Source: Stutzerimonas stutzeri
GTDB taxonomy: Bacteria; Pseudomonadota; Gammaproteobacteria; Pseudomonadales; Pseudomonadaceae
Assembly: GCA_002387205.1 (NCBI GenBank)
Contig: DGLA01000022.1
Coordinates: 124,001 to 188,000 of the forward strand
Length of the DNA stretch: 64,000 bases
Direction: 5' to 3'
Positions 33,885 to 42,270 of the stretch are shown in pieces. The translations under genes and the position numbers were made by a program. Positions within the stretch are counted from its first letter, which is position 1. Every line of letters starts with the position of its first letter. The notes beneath the pieces are model-generated. The model had not been told where the DNA came from and ran no database searches. It was given only the letters and a program-made list of their open reading frames with translations.

Positions 33885-35852
33885 ATGAAAACACCACGTC
33901 TGCTACAAGGTCGCCGCGGCCCTGTGCTCTCCGTTTTCCTGTTACTGCTGATCGCCGCTTGCGTTGCGTTCTGGCAGTTGCGGCCCGCCGCACCTTCAAC
34001 GCCTGCGACTGGCGCTGCGGCCAGCATGCTCGAAGCCCTGCAGGAATCCACCGATCCCTGGGAAGCCAATCGCCGGGATCTATCCGTGTTGATGGGTGAC
34101 TTGCGTGGCGCCACCATCGCCAGCGCTGCACTGGGCAAGGATGCCGTCTACATCAGCCTGCACGATGGCTTGCGCTATTGGGTGCCGGACCAGTCCGGGC
34201 GCGTCGCGCAGCTGCTGCTCGACCAGTATGCCAGCAGCGAGGGCCAGCTGTTCCCGCTCACGCTGTTCGAGACCGACGGCGAGACGCCCTGGTACAAGAC
34301 CGGGCTGCCCTATGCACCATTCATCCTGTTGCTCAGCGGTGCCCTGGGTTATCTGGCGTACAAGAGCCAGGCGTTTCACATCCAGCGCAAGGGAAGCGGT
34401 GTCAGCTTCGCCGATGTGATTGGCGCGAGCGAAGCCAAGCAGGCCCTGAACGATGTGACTGCCTATCTGCGCGACCCTGCTGCGTATGCGGCGCTGGGCG
34501 CCCGACCGCCGAAAGGCGTGCTGCTGACCGGCGAGCCCGGTACCGGCAAGACTCAGCTGGCCAAGGCGCTTGCCACCGAATCCAACGCCAGCTTCATCCA
34601 GGTGACGGGCAGTGATTTTTCCTCGATGTATTTCGGCGTCGGTATCCAGAAGGTCAAGGCGCTGTTCCGTACCGCCCGGCGCCAGGCGCCCTGCATCATC
34701 TTCATCGACGAGATCGACGGCATCGGCAAGCGTGCCGAGCAGCAGCGCTCCAGCGATGCCGAGAGCAACCGCATCATCAACCAGTTCCTGGCCGAGATGG
34801 ACGGCTTCGACGGCGCCAGCGGTGTGCTGGTGCTGGGTGCGACCAACTTCCCCAACTCGCTGGACCCGGCTTTGGTCCGCGAGGGCCGCTTCGACCGCTC
34901 GATTTCCGTCGGCCTGCCTGGCCTGAACGACCGTGAGGCGCTGTTCCGCCTCTACGCTGACAAAATCCGCGCCGAGCAGGATCTGGATTTCGCCCAGCTG
35001 GCGCGTAACACCGTCGGCCTGACACCCGCCGCCATCGCCTACATCGTCAATCATGCCGCCCTGCTCGCGGCGCGCGGCACGGCCAAGTCGGTGACCATGG
35101 CGCATTTCGTCGACGCGGTGGAAACCTGCCGCATCGGCGAGCAGCCGTCGGGCGTCACACCCATGTCGGACACCGATCGCAAGCGCATCGCCGTACATGA
35201 GGCCGGGCACGCCCTGGTGGCCGCGGCACTCAAGGTCGGGCGCGTGGAGAAGGTGACCATCCTGCCGCGCGGCCAGGCCCTGGGCGTGACCCTGGTAACG
35301 CCGGTCGAAGACAAGCGTCTGCACATGGAGTCCGAACTGCGCAATCGCATCCAGATGCTGCTGGCTGGCCGTGGTGCCGAACAGCTGTATTTCCACGAAG
35401 TCTCCTCCGGTGCCGGTCAGGATCTGCAGGAAGCCTCGAAGATCGCCCTGTCGATGGTCGGCGCGCTGGGCATGGGCCCGAACGGCTCGCTGCTCAGCCT
35501 GCAAGCCGTACGCGACGCGCATATCGAGTTCGATTCCGGCGAATCCATCCGTGCGACCGACAATCTGCTCAAGCAGCTCGACCGCGAATGCATGGCCCTG
35601 CTGCAGCGGCTCAAGCCGGCGCTGGATGAAATTGCCGACAAGCTGCTGGCCGAGGAGACCGTGCCCGGCGAAGAAGTGCTCGCAGCCATCGAGCGTCTAC
35701 CTGAACATCATCACGAGGCCAGCGTCAGTTCCATCATCGGCAACGCCATGAACAGCATCGATCGCGTCGCCGCCAGCGCGATGGAAAAGGCTCCGTTTCT
35801 CGACCTGGCACCGGTCGAGCAACCCGAGGATGACGGTCCGGGCATGGTTTGA
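33885..35852 (+). CDS. FtsH-like membrane AAA metalloprotease (extra paralogue)
   Basis: 655 aa. One N-terminal membrane helix (13-29), a short periplasmic domain, a second helix (141-158), then AAA and M41 peptidase domains. Walker A is GEPGTGKT (216-223), Walker B IIFIDEID (271-278), and the second region of homology ends GRFDR (334-338). The zinc site is HEAGH (438-442) with a third ligand Asp about 513. The pore loop reads MYFGVG instead of the usual MFVGVG. All catalytic residues are kept, so it should be an ATP-dependent protease. The canonical ftsH of pseudomonads lies elsewhere (next to rrmJ/folP), so this is probably a second copy. The ribosome site is weak. Confidence 0.87.
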   Translation: MKTPRLLQGRRGPVLSVFLLLLIAACVAFWQLRPAAPSTPATGAAASMLEALQESTDPWEANRRDLSVLMGDLRGATIASAALGKDAVYISLHDGLRYWVPDQSGRVAQLLLDQYASSEGQLFPLTLFETDGETPWYKTGLPYAPFILLLSGALGYLAYKSQAFHIQRKGSGVSFADVIGASEAKQALNDVTAYLRDPAAYAALGARPPKGVLLTGEPGTGKTQLAKALATESNASFIQVTGSDFSSMYFGVGIQKVKALFRTARRQAPCIIFIDEIDGIGKRAEQQRSSDAESNRIINQFLAEMDGFDGASGVLVLGATNFPNSLDPALVREGRFDRSISVGLPGLNDREALFRLYADKIRAEQDLDFAQLARNTVGLTPAAIAYIVNHAALLAARGTAKSVTMAHFVDAVETCRIGEQPSGVTPMSDTDRKRIAVHEAGHALVAAALKVGRVEKVTILPRGQALGVTLVTPVEDKRLHMESELRNRIQMLLAGRGAEQLYFHEVSSGAGQDLQEASKIALSMVGALGMGPNGSLLSLQAVRDAHIEFDSGESIRATDNLLKQLDRECMALLQRLKPALDEIADKLLAEETVPGEEVLAAIERLPEHHHEASVSSIIGNAMNSIDRVAASAMEKAPFLDLAPVEQPEDDGPGMV

Positions 35853-35860
35853 CAGGGCGA

Positions 35861-36020
35861 GGCTGGAGGCTGGAGGCTGGAGGCTGGAGGCTGGAGGTCA
35901 GGGTTTCGTTCTTGCAGGTTCGATGCAAGCCGTTTGGTGGCTGGCTGAAGCCGGAAGCTGGAAGCTGGAAGCCGAGGGACCGCATCGAACCGCGTTTTCG
36001 TCCAGCCTCAAGCCTCCAGC
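35861..36020. repeat. Heptamer tandem array with complementary downstream arm (locus A)
   Basis: Five exact tandem copies of GGCTGGA (35861-35895) start 8 bases after the FtsH-like stop. A second short run GGAAGCTGGAAGCTGGAAGC (35953-35972) follows. The reverse-complement type sequence TCCAGCCTCAAGCCTCCAGC (36001-36020) closes the element. The two ends can pair into a long imperfect hairpin between two convergent genes. Confidence 0.85.
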
Positions 36021-36033
36021 GTATTTATCGGCT

Positions 36034-36651
36034 TCACCCTATTACAACCAGATGGTTCGGCAACTCGTTGCGCTCATGGGTCGCCGGCACGTGCTGCTTG
36101 AGCAGCGAACCGCAGGTTTCGATACAGCTTAGGAAGCCTTCCAGCACCTGGCCGTTGCGCACGTCTTCGGTAAAGGTATCGACGATTGACTGCCAGACGC
36201 TGTCATCGATGCGGCTGGAGATTCCCTGATCCACCAGAATCTCCACATAGCGCTCGGCTTCGGAGACAAAGATCAGCATGCCGGTGCCAGCGGCGGTGTG
36301 GTGCAGGTTCAATTCGATGAATTGCCGCCGCGCCAAGTTGCAGGCCCGCCAGTGCCGTACCGAGCGGGGAATCAGCCGGCTGGTCATGCTCGGAATACGA
36401 AACACCATCGCGAGCACGACAAAGGTCAGCCACTGCACCAGCAATAGCTGCCAGGCTGCCAGCCATCCGGTGAAGAACAGCAGCGCGCCAGGCAGCAGCA
36501 GCGCCAGCAGACTCGCCCAGAGCAACGGAATGTAGCGGTAATCGTCAGCCTGGGCGGCCAGGACGGTCACCAGTTCGGCGTCGGTATCGCGCTCGATGCG
36601 GTCGATCGCGTCGGATACCTGTTTCAGCTCGCTTTCGGACAGTAGGGTCAT
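36034..36651 (-). CDS. TPM-domain membrane protein
   Basis: 205 aa. TPM (DUF477) domain protein interrupted by two adjacent membrane helices (about 43-85: LLWASLLALLLPGALLFF, LLVQWLTFVVLAMVF). The TPM part shows ELVTVLAAQADDY at the start and GTGMLIFVSEAERYVEILVD later. It lies downstream of a second TPM gene and a lemA-like gene on the same strand, forming a three-gene unit widely seen in proteobacteria. Molecular function unknown; photosynthetic TPM homologues act in membrane-protein maintenance. Confidence 0.82.
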   Translation of the reverse strand: MTLLSESELKQVSDAIDRIERDTDAELVTVLAAQADDYRYIPLLWASLLALLLPGALLFFTGWLAAWQLLLVQWLTFVVLAMVFRIPSMTSRLIPRSVRHWRACNLARRQFIELNLHHTAAGTGMLIFVSEAERYVEILVDQGISSRIDDSVWQSIVDTFTEDVRNGQVLEGFLSCIETCGSLLKQHVPATHERNELPNHLVVIG

Positions 36652-36729
36652 TGCGTATTCATCTTCGATGAGGGCTCTCGTTTTGCTGCGTTGATCGGCT
36701 GGCCATTCGATGGCGATGCGTCGAGGTGT

Positions 36730-37488
36730 CTACCAGCCACCGGAAGCGCCGCCGCCGCCAAAGCCGCCACCGCCGCCGCCGAAACCACCACCTCCGCCGA
36801 AGCCGCCGCCACCGCCTCGGCCCATGCCGCCGAGCAGCGCACCGACCAGCAGGGCGCGTCCAGTACCCCGACCACCGCCACGACCACCGCGCCCCCCGCC
36901 AATCACGAAGATGGCGACCAGCATCAGGAAGAAGCCAAGGATGCCGAGCCCGCCCGGTTCCTGCGCATGCATGGGCATCGCCGGCTGCATACCGGTAGTG
37001 CGCAGCGGATCGCCACCCAGTACCTGGACTATCGCCGCGGTGCCCTCGACGATCCCGCGGGTGAAGTCGCCTTCGCGAAAGGCAGGCGTGATGATCCGGT
37101 TGATGATGACCGAGGACTGGGCGTCAGTCAGCCGCCCTTCAAGCCCATAGCCAACCTCGATGCGCACCCGGCGGTCATCGCGGGCAACGATCAGCAGCGC
37201 GCCGTTGTCTTCCCCCTCCTGACCAATGCCCCACTCGCGACCCAGCGCCACACCGAACTCTTCGATGCTCCGGCCCTGGAGATCCGGGACGGTGACAACG
37301 ACCACCTGCTCGCCGCTGGCCTGCTCGTGGGCGGCGAGCATGCTGGTCAGCCGCGCCTCGGCCTGGGTGTCCAGCAGCTCGGCCTGATCGACCACCCTGC
37401 CGGTCAACGCAGGCAGCCCAGCTTCCTGGGCGGCGACGCCACTCGCCCAGAACAGCAGCGCGAGGATCAGCGGCAGCGTACGGATCAT
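36730..37488 (-). CDS. YgcG/TPM-domain protein with Gly-rich tail
   Basis: 252 aa. Signal peptide (LPLILALLFWASGVAAQ), TPM domain (LTGRVVDQAELLDTQAEARL, VVVTVPDLQGRSIEEFG, NGALLIVARDDRRVRIEVGYG), one membrane helix (FFLMLVAIFVIGG), then a low-complexity Gly/Arg tail ending in SGGW. Such tails are typical of the family. Its ATG overlaps the stop of the LemA gene (ATGA), showing translational coupling. Confidence 0.85.
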   Translation of the reverse strand: MIRTLPLILALLFWASGVAAQEAGLPALTGRVVDQAELLDTQAEARLTSMLAAHEQASGEQVVVVTVPDLQGRSIEEFGVALGREWGIGQEGEDNGALLIVARDDRRVRIEVGYGLEGRLTDAQSSVIINRIITPAFREGDFTRGIVEGTAAIVQVLGGDPLRTTGMQPAMPMHAQEPGGLGILGFFLMLVAIFVIGGGRGGRGGGRGTGRALLVGALLGGMGRGGGGGFGGGGGFGGGGGGFGGGGASGGW

Positions 37489-38093
37489 TGAAACTGCACT
37501 TGTGGCGCCTGCTCGGCGTTTTCAGCCGTCGCCTCGAAGTTCTCGCGGATCGGCATGTCGCTGTACATCAGGCTGTGCCAGATACGGCCGGGGAAGGTCC
37601 GGATCTCGGTGTTGTAACGCTCGACCGCGGCGATGAAATCCCGGCGCGCCACGGCGATGCGGTTCTCGGTGCCCTCGAGCTGCGATTGCAGGGCGAGGAA
37701 GTTCTGGTTGGACTTCAGCTCCGGGTACCGCTCGGACACCGCCATCAAGCGACTCAGGGCGCCGGTCAGCTGGTTCTGCGCCTGCTGGAACTGCTGCAGC
37801 TTCTGCGGATCGTCAAGATCATCCGCGCTGAGCTGGATCGAGGTGGCGCGCGAACGTGCTTCGACCACGGCCGTCAGGGTTTCCTGCTCCTGACGGGCAA
37901 AGCCCTTCACCGTCTCGACCAGATTGGGGATGAGATCGGCGCGACGCTGGTACTGGTTTTCCACCTGCGACCAGGCCGATTTCACCTGCTCGTCGTATTG
38001 GGGGATGTTGTTGATGCCGCAACCGGCCAGCAACCAGGACATGAACAGGACAACGGCCAGTTGCCAGGTGAATCGATAACGCTGCGTCTGCAT
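37485..38093 (-). CDS. LemA-family lipoprotein
   Basis: A 202-aa LemA family protein. Start MQTQRYRF precedes a lipoprotein signal with lipobox LLAGC; a longer in-frame start is disregarded. Family core YDEQVKSAWSQVENQYQRRADLIPNLV and later helices (YPELKSNQNFLALQSQLEGTENRIAVARRDF) form the four-helix LemA domain. It is the first gene of the lemA-TPM-TPM operon. Role in the envelope unknown. Confidence 0.88.
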   Translation of the reverse strand: MQTQRYRFTWQLAVVLFMSWLLAGCGINNIPQYDEQVKSAWSQVENQYQRRADLIPNLVETVKGFARQEQETLTAVVEARSRATSIQLSADDLDDPQKLQQFQQAQNQLTGALSRLMAVSERYPELKSNQNFLALQSQLEGTENRIAVARRDFIAAVERYNTEIRTFPGRIWHSLMYSDMPIRENFEATAENAEQAPQVQFQ

Positions 38094-38228
38094 GATTCGC
38101 TCGTCCGCCAGAAATGTTGGGTACATCCATAGGGATGGCCGAACGGCTGGAGAGTTCAGCACAAGACAGCGCCAGAGGCCGGTTTTGGGCTGGCGGCCGG
38201 ACCGGAGCCCTGAGGCGGGTCAAGCCAG

Positions 38229-39452
38229 CTAGATCACACCGGCCTGCCGCAGGGAAAGGATCTTCTCGAAACTCAGGCCGAGCAGGTCCTGCAATACCGC
38301 TTCGCTGTGCTCACCCAATAGCGGCGGGGCCTTGCGATACTCGACTGGCGTTTCGGAAAGGCGGATCGGGCTGGCGACCTGGGGCACGCTGCCAGCCAGC
38401 GGGTGCGGCATCTCCACCTTCAACCCCCGCGCCCGCACCTGTGGGTCAGCGAACACCTGGGCCAGATCGTTGATCGGGCCACAGGGCACACCGGCCTGTT
38501 CCAGCAGCGTGACCCACTCGGCCGTGGTACGGAACACCGTGACCTGACGAATCATCGGCACCAGTTCCTTGCGATGGGCGACGCGTGCCTTGTTGCTGGC
38601 GAACCGGGGATCGGTCACCCACTCCGGATGCCCTGCCACCTCGGCGAACTTGCGGAACTGCCCGTCGTTACCGATGGTGAGAATGATGTCCCCGTCGGCA
38701 GTAGGGAAATCCTGATAGGGCACGATGTTCGGGTGAGCATTGCCCATGCGCCTGGGCGCGACACCCGTGGTCAGGTAGTTCATCGCCTGATTGGCCAGAC
38801 AGGCGACCTGCACGTCCAGCAGCGCCAGCTCGACATGCTGCCCAACGCCCGTCTGCTCGCGGCTGTTCAGCGCGGCCAGCACGCCGACGGTGGCGTAGAG
38901 ACCGGTCAGGATATCGGTGAGGGCCACGCCGACTTTCACCGGCCCGGCGCCCTCTTCGCCCTCGGCGCGCCCGGTCAGGCTCATCAGGCCACCAAGCCCC
39001 TGGATCATAAAATCGTAGCCGGCACGCTGGGCGTAAGGGCCGTCGCTGCCGAACCCGGTGATCGAACAGTAGATCAGCCGCGGGTTGATGGCCTTCAGGC
39101 TCTCATAGTCCAGCCCGTACGCCGCCAGCCCTCCGACCTTGAAGTTTTCCAGCAACACATCGCAGCTGGCTACCAGATCGCGCACGATCCGCTGTCCCTC
39201 GGGCTGGGTGAAATCCAGTGTCAGCGACTGCTTGTTGCGGTTGGCCGACAGGTAGTACGCAGCTTCCGAAGTGTTCTCGCCCTGCTGATCCTGCAGGTAG
39301 GGCGGGCCCCAATGACGGGTGTCATCGCCGGTGCCGGGCCGCTCGACCTTGATCACCTCGGCACCAAGGTCCCCGAGTATCTGCCCACACCAAGGGCCAG
39401 CAAGCACGCGGGACAGGTCGAGGACGCGGATGTTGGATAACGCGCTGGGCAT
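38229..39452 (-). CDS. gcdG: CaiB/BaiF family CoA-transferase (glutarate)
   Basis: 407 aa, class III CoA-transferase. MPSALSNIRVLDLSRVLAGP begins the fold; the catalytic Asp lies in GYDFMIQGLGGLMSLTG. It is downstream of a glutaryl-CoA dehydrogenase gene and close to a LysR regulator, the gcdR-gcdH-gcdG layout of pseudomonads. There it is thought to charge glutarate with CoA, using a donor such as succinyl-CoA. The symbol rests on that context. The intergenic space before it holds repeats (heptamers and a REP-like hairpin). Confidence 0.85.
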   Translation of the reverse strand: MPSALSNIRVLDLSRVLAGPWCGQILGDLGAEVIKVERPGTGDDTRHWGPPYLQDQQGENTSEAAYYLSANRNKQSLTLDFTQPEGQRIVRDLVASCDVLLENFKVGGLAAYGLDYESLKAINPRLIYCSITGFGSDGPYAQRAGYDFMIQGLGGLMSLTGRAEGEEGAGPVKVGVALTDILTGLYATVGVLAALNSREQTGVGQHVELALLDVQVACLANQAMNYLTTGVAPRRMGNAHPNIVPYQDFPTADGDIILTIGNDGQFRKFAEVAGHPEWVTDPRFASNKARVAHRKELVPMIRQVTVFRTTAEWVTLLEQAGVPCGPINDLAQVFADPQVRARGLKVEMPHPLAGSVPQVASPIRLSETPVEYRKAPPLLGEHSEAVLQDLLGLSFEKILSLRQAGVI

Positions 39453-39463
39453 GGAAGTCTCGG

Positions 39464-39585
39464 AGTTGGTAGTTGGGAATTGGGAGCTGGAAGCTGGAAG
39501 CTGGAAGCTGGAAGCTGGATGCTGGATGCTGGAAGCGGTGCAGACTTTTCTTCCAGCTTCCGACTTCCGACTTCAAGCTTCAAGC
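39464..39585. repeat. Heptamer tandem array with complementary arm (locus B)
   Basis: Ten in-phase 7-bp units from 39464 to 39533: degenerate AGTTGGT, AGTTGGG, AATTGGG, then five exact AGCTGGA (39485-39519) and two TGCTGGA. After 17 bases come five in-phase units of opposite sense (39551-39585: TTCCAGC, TTCCGAC twice, TTCAAGC twice). The phase is kept within each half. It lies inside the gcdH-gcdG operon. Confidence 0.88.
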
Positions 39586-39604
39586 TATGTCGTAAGGCCC
39601 CGAG

Positions 39605-39637
39605 GTAGGTGGATGGGTGAAGCGTCATCCACCCTAC
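39605..39637. repeat. REP-like hairpin
   Basis: GTAGGTGGATG (39605-39615) pairs with CATCCACCCTAC (39626-39637) leaving one bulged C and a 10-base loop. This kind of GTAGGGTGGATG palindrome is a common scattered intergenic element in pseudomonads. It sits 6 bases past the gcdH stop. Confidence 0.7.
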
Positions 39638-39643
39638 GAACCG

Positions 39644-40825
39644 TCAGAAGAACGCCTGAATACCCGTCTGCGCACGGCCAAGGATCAGCGCGTGGACATC
39701 GTGGGTGCCTTCGTAGGTGTTGACCACCTCGAGGTTGACCAGATGCCGGGCCACGCCGAATTCGTCACTGATGCCGTTGCCGCCGAGCATGTCGCGGGCC
39801 AGGCGTGCCACGTCGAGCGCCTTGCCGCAGCTGTTGCGCTTCATGATCGAGGTGATTTCCACCGCCGCTGTGCCTTCGTCCTTCATCCGGCCGAGGCGCA
39901 GGCAGCCTTGCAGCGCCAGGGTGATCTCGGTCTGCATGTCCGCCAGCTTCTTCTGGATCAGCTGGTTGGCCGCAAGCGGGCGACCGAACTGCTGACGATC
40001 GAGCACGTACTGTCGCGCGGTATGCCAGCAGAACTCGGCGGCGCCCATCGCGCCCCAGCTGATGCCGTAACGGGCCGAATCCAGGCAGGTGAAGGGGCCG
40101 CGCAGGCCACGGACGTCCGGGAAGGCGTTCTCTTCCGGGCAGAACACGTTGTCCATGACGATCTCACCGGTGATCGAGGCGCGCAGGCCGACCTTGCCGT
40201 GAATCGCCGGGGCGGACAGCCCTTCCCAGCCTTTCTCCAGCACGAAACCGCGAATCGCGCCCTCGTCATCCTTGGCCCACACCACGAAGACATCGGCGAT
40301 CGGGCTGTTGGTGATCCACATCTTCGCACCGGACAGGCGATAGCCGCCGTCGACTTTCTTGGCGCGGGTGACCATCGAGCCCGGGTCAGAACCGTGGTTC
40401 GGTTCGGTCAGGCCGAAGCAGCCGATGTATTCGCCGCTGGCCAGCTTGGGCAGGTACTTCTGCTTGGTTTCCTCGTTGCCGAACTCATTGATCGGCACCA
40501 TCACCAGCGAGGACTGCACGCTCATCATCGAGCGGTAGCCCGAGTCGATGCGCTCGACTTCGCGGGCAATCAGGCCGTAGCAGACATAGTTCAGACCACT
40601 GCCGCCATAGGCCTCGGGAATAGTCGCGCCAAGCAAGCCGGTATCGCCCATTTCCCGGAAAATCGCCGCGTCGGTGCGCTCGTGGCGGAAGGCTTCGAGC
40701 ACCCGTGGCGCCAGCTTGTCTGCGGCGAACTGCTGCGCACTATCTCGCACCATGCGCTCTTCATCGGTGAGCTGTTGATCGAGCAGCAGCGGGTCGATCC
40801 AGTTGAAGCTAGCTTTAGCGGCCAT
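39644..40825 (-). CDS. gcdH: Glutaryl-CoA dehydrogenase
   Basis: 393 aa, acyl-CoA dehydrogenase fold. FAD-dependent oxidative decarboxylation of glutaryl-CoA to crotonyl-CoA in lysine/glutarate degradation. Recognisable segments include DPLLLDQQLTDEERMVRDSA, CFGLTEPNHGSDPGSM, the catalytic Glu in the C-terminal NTYEGTHDVHALILGRA region, and GNGISDEFGVARHLVNLEVV. The match in length and context (divergent LysR gcdR, downstream gcdG) supports the name. AAGAGG is near the start. Confidence 0.94.
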   Translation of the reverse strand: MAAKASFNWIDPLLLDQQLTDEERMVRDSAQQFAADKLAPRVLEAFRHERTDAAIFREMGDTGLLGATIPEAYGGSGLNYVCYGLIAREVERIDSGYRSMMSVQSSLVMVPINEFGNEETKQKYLPKLASGEYIGCFGLTEPNHGSDPGSMVTRAKKVDGGYRLSGAKMWITNSPIADVFVVWAKDDEGAIRGFVLEKGWEGLSAPAIHGKVGLRASITGEIVMDNVFCPEENAFPDVRGLRGPFTCLDSARYGISWGAMGAAEFCWHTARQYVLDRQQFGRPLAANQLIQKKLADMQTEITLALQGCLRLGRMKDEGTAAVEITSIMKRNSCGKALDVARLARDMLGGNGISDEFGVARHLVNLEVVNTYEGTHDVHALILGRAQTGIQAFF

Positions 40826-41006
40826 GAGTGGTCCTCTTGTCGTAAACGATCAGCCGGGGATGAGCCCAATGCTGCATGGATGGGTTGATCCTAGAAGCTG
40901 CGCAAAGGTCGCGCAAACGAGTAATCCGCAATGATCTGTGCGTTTTAAGCACTACAGCGTATGCTCCAAGCCGAAACCGCACGTCATTTAGTGAGGCAGC
41001 CGCACA
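40826..41006. promoter_or_regulatory. Divergent gcdH/gcdR control region
   Basis: The 181-base spacer separates gcdH and gcdR. It contains a direct repeat GCGCAAA (40900-40906 and 40911-40917), one DNA turn apart (11 bp), that could be read by the LysR protein, and a small palindromic TGCGTTTTAAGCA-like patch further right. Regulator binding is inferred from context only. Confidence 0.4.
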
Positions 41007-41915
41007 ATGCGACGCAAGATTCCCAGCACAGCCGCACTTATCGCCTTCGAGGCCGCCGCCCGCCACCAGAGCTTCACCCGCGCGGCCGAGGAGCTGGCAC
41101 TGACTCAGAGCGCGATCTGCCGCCAGATCGGCGGGCTGGAAGAATTCCTCGGACTGGAGCTTTTCCGCCGTTCACGTCGCGGTGTGAAGCTGACCGAAGC
41201 CGGCCAGTCCTACGCACGAAGGGTCGCCACGCAGCTGGACGCGGTAGAGCGCGATACCCTGTCCGTGATGGGCCAGCAGGGTGCGCAAACCATCGAACTG
41301 GCGCTGGTACCAACGTTCGGAACCCAATGGCTGCTGCCACGCCTGAAACAGTTCCAGGCACTGCATCCGGAAATAACCGTCAACCTGACCAATCGCACCC
41401 GGCCCTTTCTCTTCGCCGACACCGATTTCGATGCAGCCATCTATTTTGGCAATGGCGAATGGTCAGGCACCGTGGCGCATGTGCTGATGCCCGAGCACTC
41501 GCTGCCCGTCTGCAGCCCGGCCTTGCTCAATGACGCAGGCCAACTGGAGGCGCAGGCCATTGCTGAATTGCCGCTGCTACAGCAAACGACTCGCCCCTAC
41601 GCCTGGCGCCAGTGGTTCGATTCGCTGGGGATGAAAGTGACGCGAGACATGACCGGCCCCCGCCTGGAGCTGTTCTCGATGCTGGCCCAGGCCGCCGAGC
41701 ACCAGATGGGCGTGGCGTTGATCCCGCCGTTCCTGATTCAGCGCGAGCTCGCCGAGGGTCGCCTGGTGATTGCCAACCCGCACTCCTTCCGCCGTGAGGA
41801 CCAGGCCTATCAGCTGATGATTCCAGAGCGGCGAGTGGAGTCGGCAGGGCTGAACGCTTTTCGCGACTGGCTGCTGGACGAAGCGCGGGCGTGGATGGCG
41901 CAGCAGGACAGGTAG
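41007..41915 (+). CDS. gcdR: LysR-family regulator of glutarate genes
   Basis: 302 aa. N-terminal winged helix (IPSTAALIAFEAAARHQSFT, then RAAEELALTQSAICRQIGGL), GcvA subgroup, followed by the effector-binding domain (IELALVPTFGTQWLLPRL...). Divergent from gcdH, as expected for GcdR, which activates the glutaryl-CoA pathway in response to glutarate. The name rests on the position and on subgroup resemblance. Confidence 0.85.
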   Translation: MRRKIPSTAALIAFEAAARHQSFTRAAEELALTQSAICRQIGGLEEFLGLELFRRSRRGVKLTEAGQSYARRVATQLDAVERDTLSVMGQQGAQTIELALVPTFGTQWLLPRLKQFQALHPEITVNLTNRTRPFLFADTDFDAAIYFGNGEWSGTVAHVLMPEHSLPVCSPALLNDAGQLEAQAIAELPLLQQTTRPYAWRQWFDSLGMKVTRDMTGPRLELFSMLAQAAEHQMGVALIPPFLIQRELAEGRLVIANPHSFRREDQAYQLMIPERRVESAGLNAFRDWLLDEARAWMAQQDR

Positions 41916-42270
41916 CGCCCGTTGCCGGCAGCCGAAGGGCAGCGAAAGGGTCTTGCGGACGGCATGACCAATGAGGCGATGATGATCCCGCCGCGTTCCC
42001 ACAAGCATTCCCTCAAGTTTCTTCGACAACAGCGAGCTGTCTCGTTTGAAGCAGCTCGCCGCCGAAACGCTCGCCAGTTACTTCAGAACTAGTTGAACCA
42101 GTCCGGCCGTCGCCTTTAGACGGCGCATGGATGCCTCGCGCTCATTGCAAACATCCGGGAATGAATGTAAATAGCTGGTAAACGAGAGTGATTGCCATTA
42201 CTTGTCGCGCTAAGGTGATCGCCAGCCTCATCCGGTCCTGGTTCTTCGCCCATCATTCAGGAGCATTTCG
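41916..42270. other. 355-base intergenic region upstream of the iron importer
   Basis: No accepted gene. A 42-codon ATG frame (41964-42092) lacks a ribosome site. A 6-bp stem GCCGTC/GACGGC (42106-42124) could be a weak end signal for gcdR. The right side is AT-richer and contains a Fur-box-like sequence (separate entry) and presumably the promoter of the importer genes. Confidence 0.5.
42184..42202 (+). promoter_or_regulatory. Candidate Fur box
   Basis: GAGAGTGATTGCCATTACT matches 12 of 19 positions of the consensus GATAATGATAATCATTATC, counted by eye. It lies 69 bases before the ATG of the iron-type periplasmic binding protein, inside an AT-richer patch where a promoter is expected. Confidence 0.5.

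Noticed and set aside
36691..37491. Pro/Ala/Thr-rich frames on the plus strand over the YgcG gene
   Set aside because: Antisense of the Gly-rich tail of the TPM protein.
39464..39585. Heptamer array considered as a CRISPR or VNTR inside a coding region
   Set aside because: Units are 7 bp with no spacers, so not CRISPR; it lies between two genes, and frames through it are not credible proteins.
41964..42092. 42-codon frame after gcdR
   Set aside because: No Shine-Dalgarno and Arg/Gln-rich composition; could be a small peptide but unsupported.
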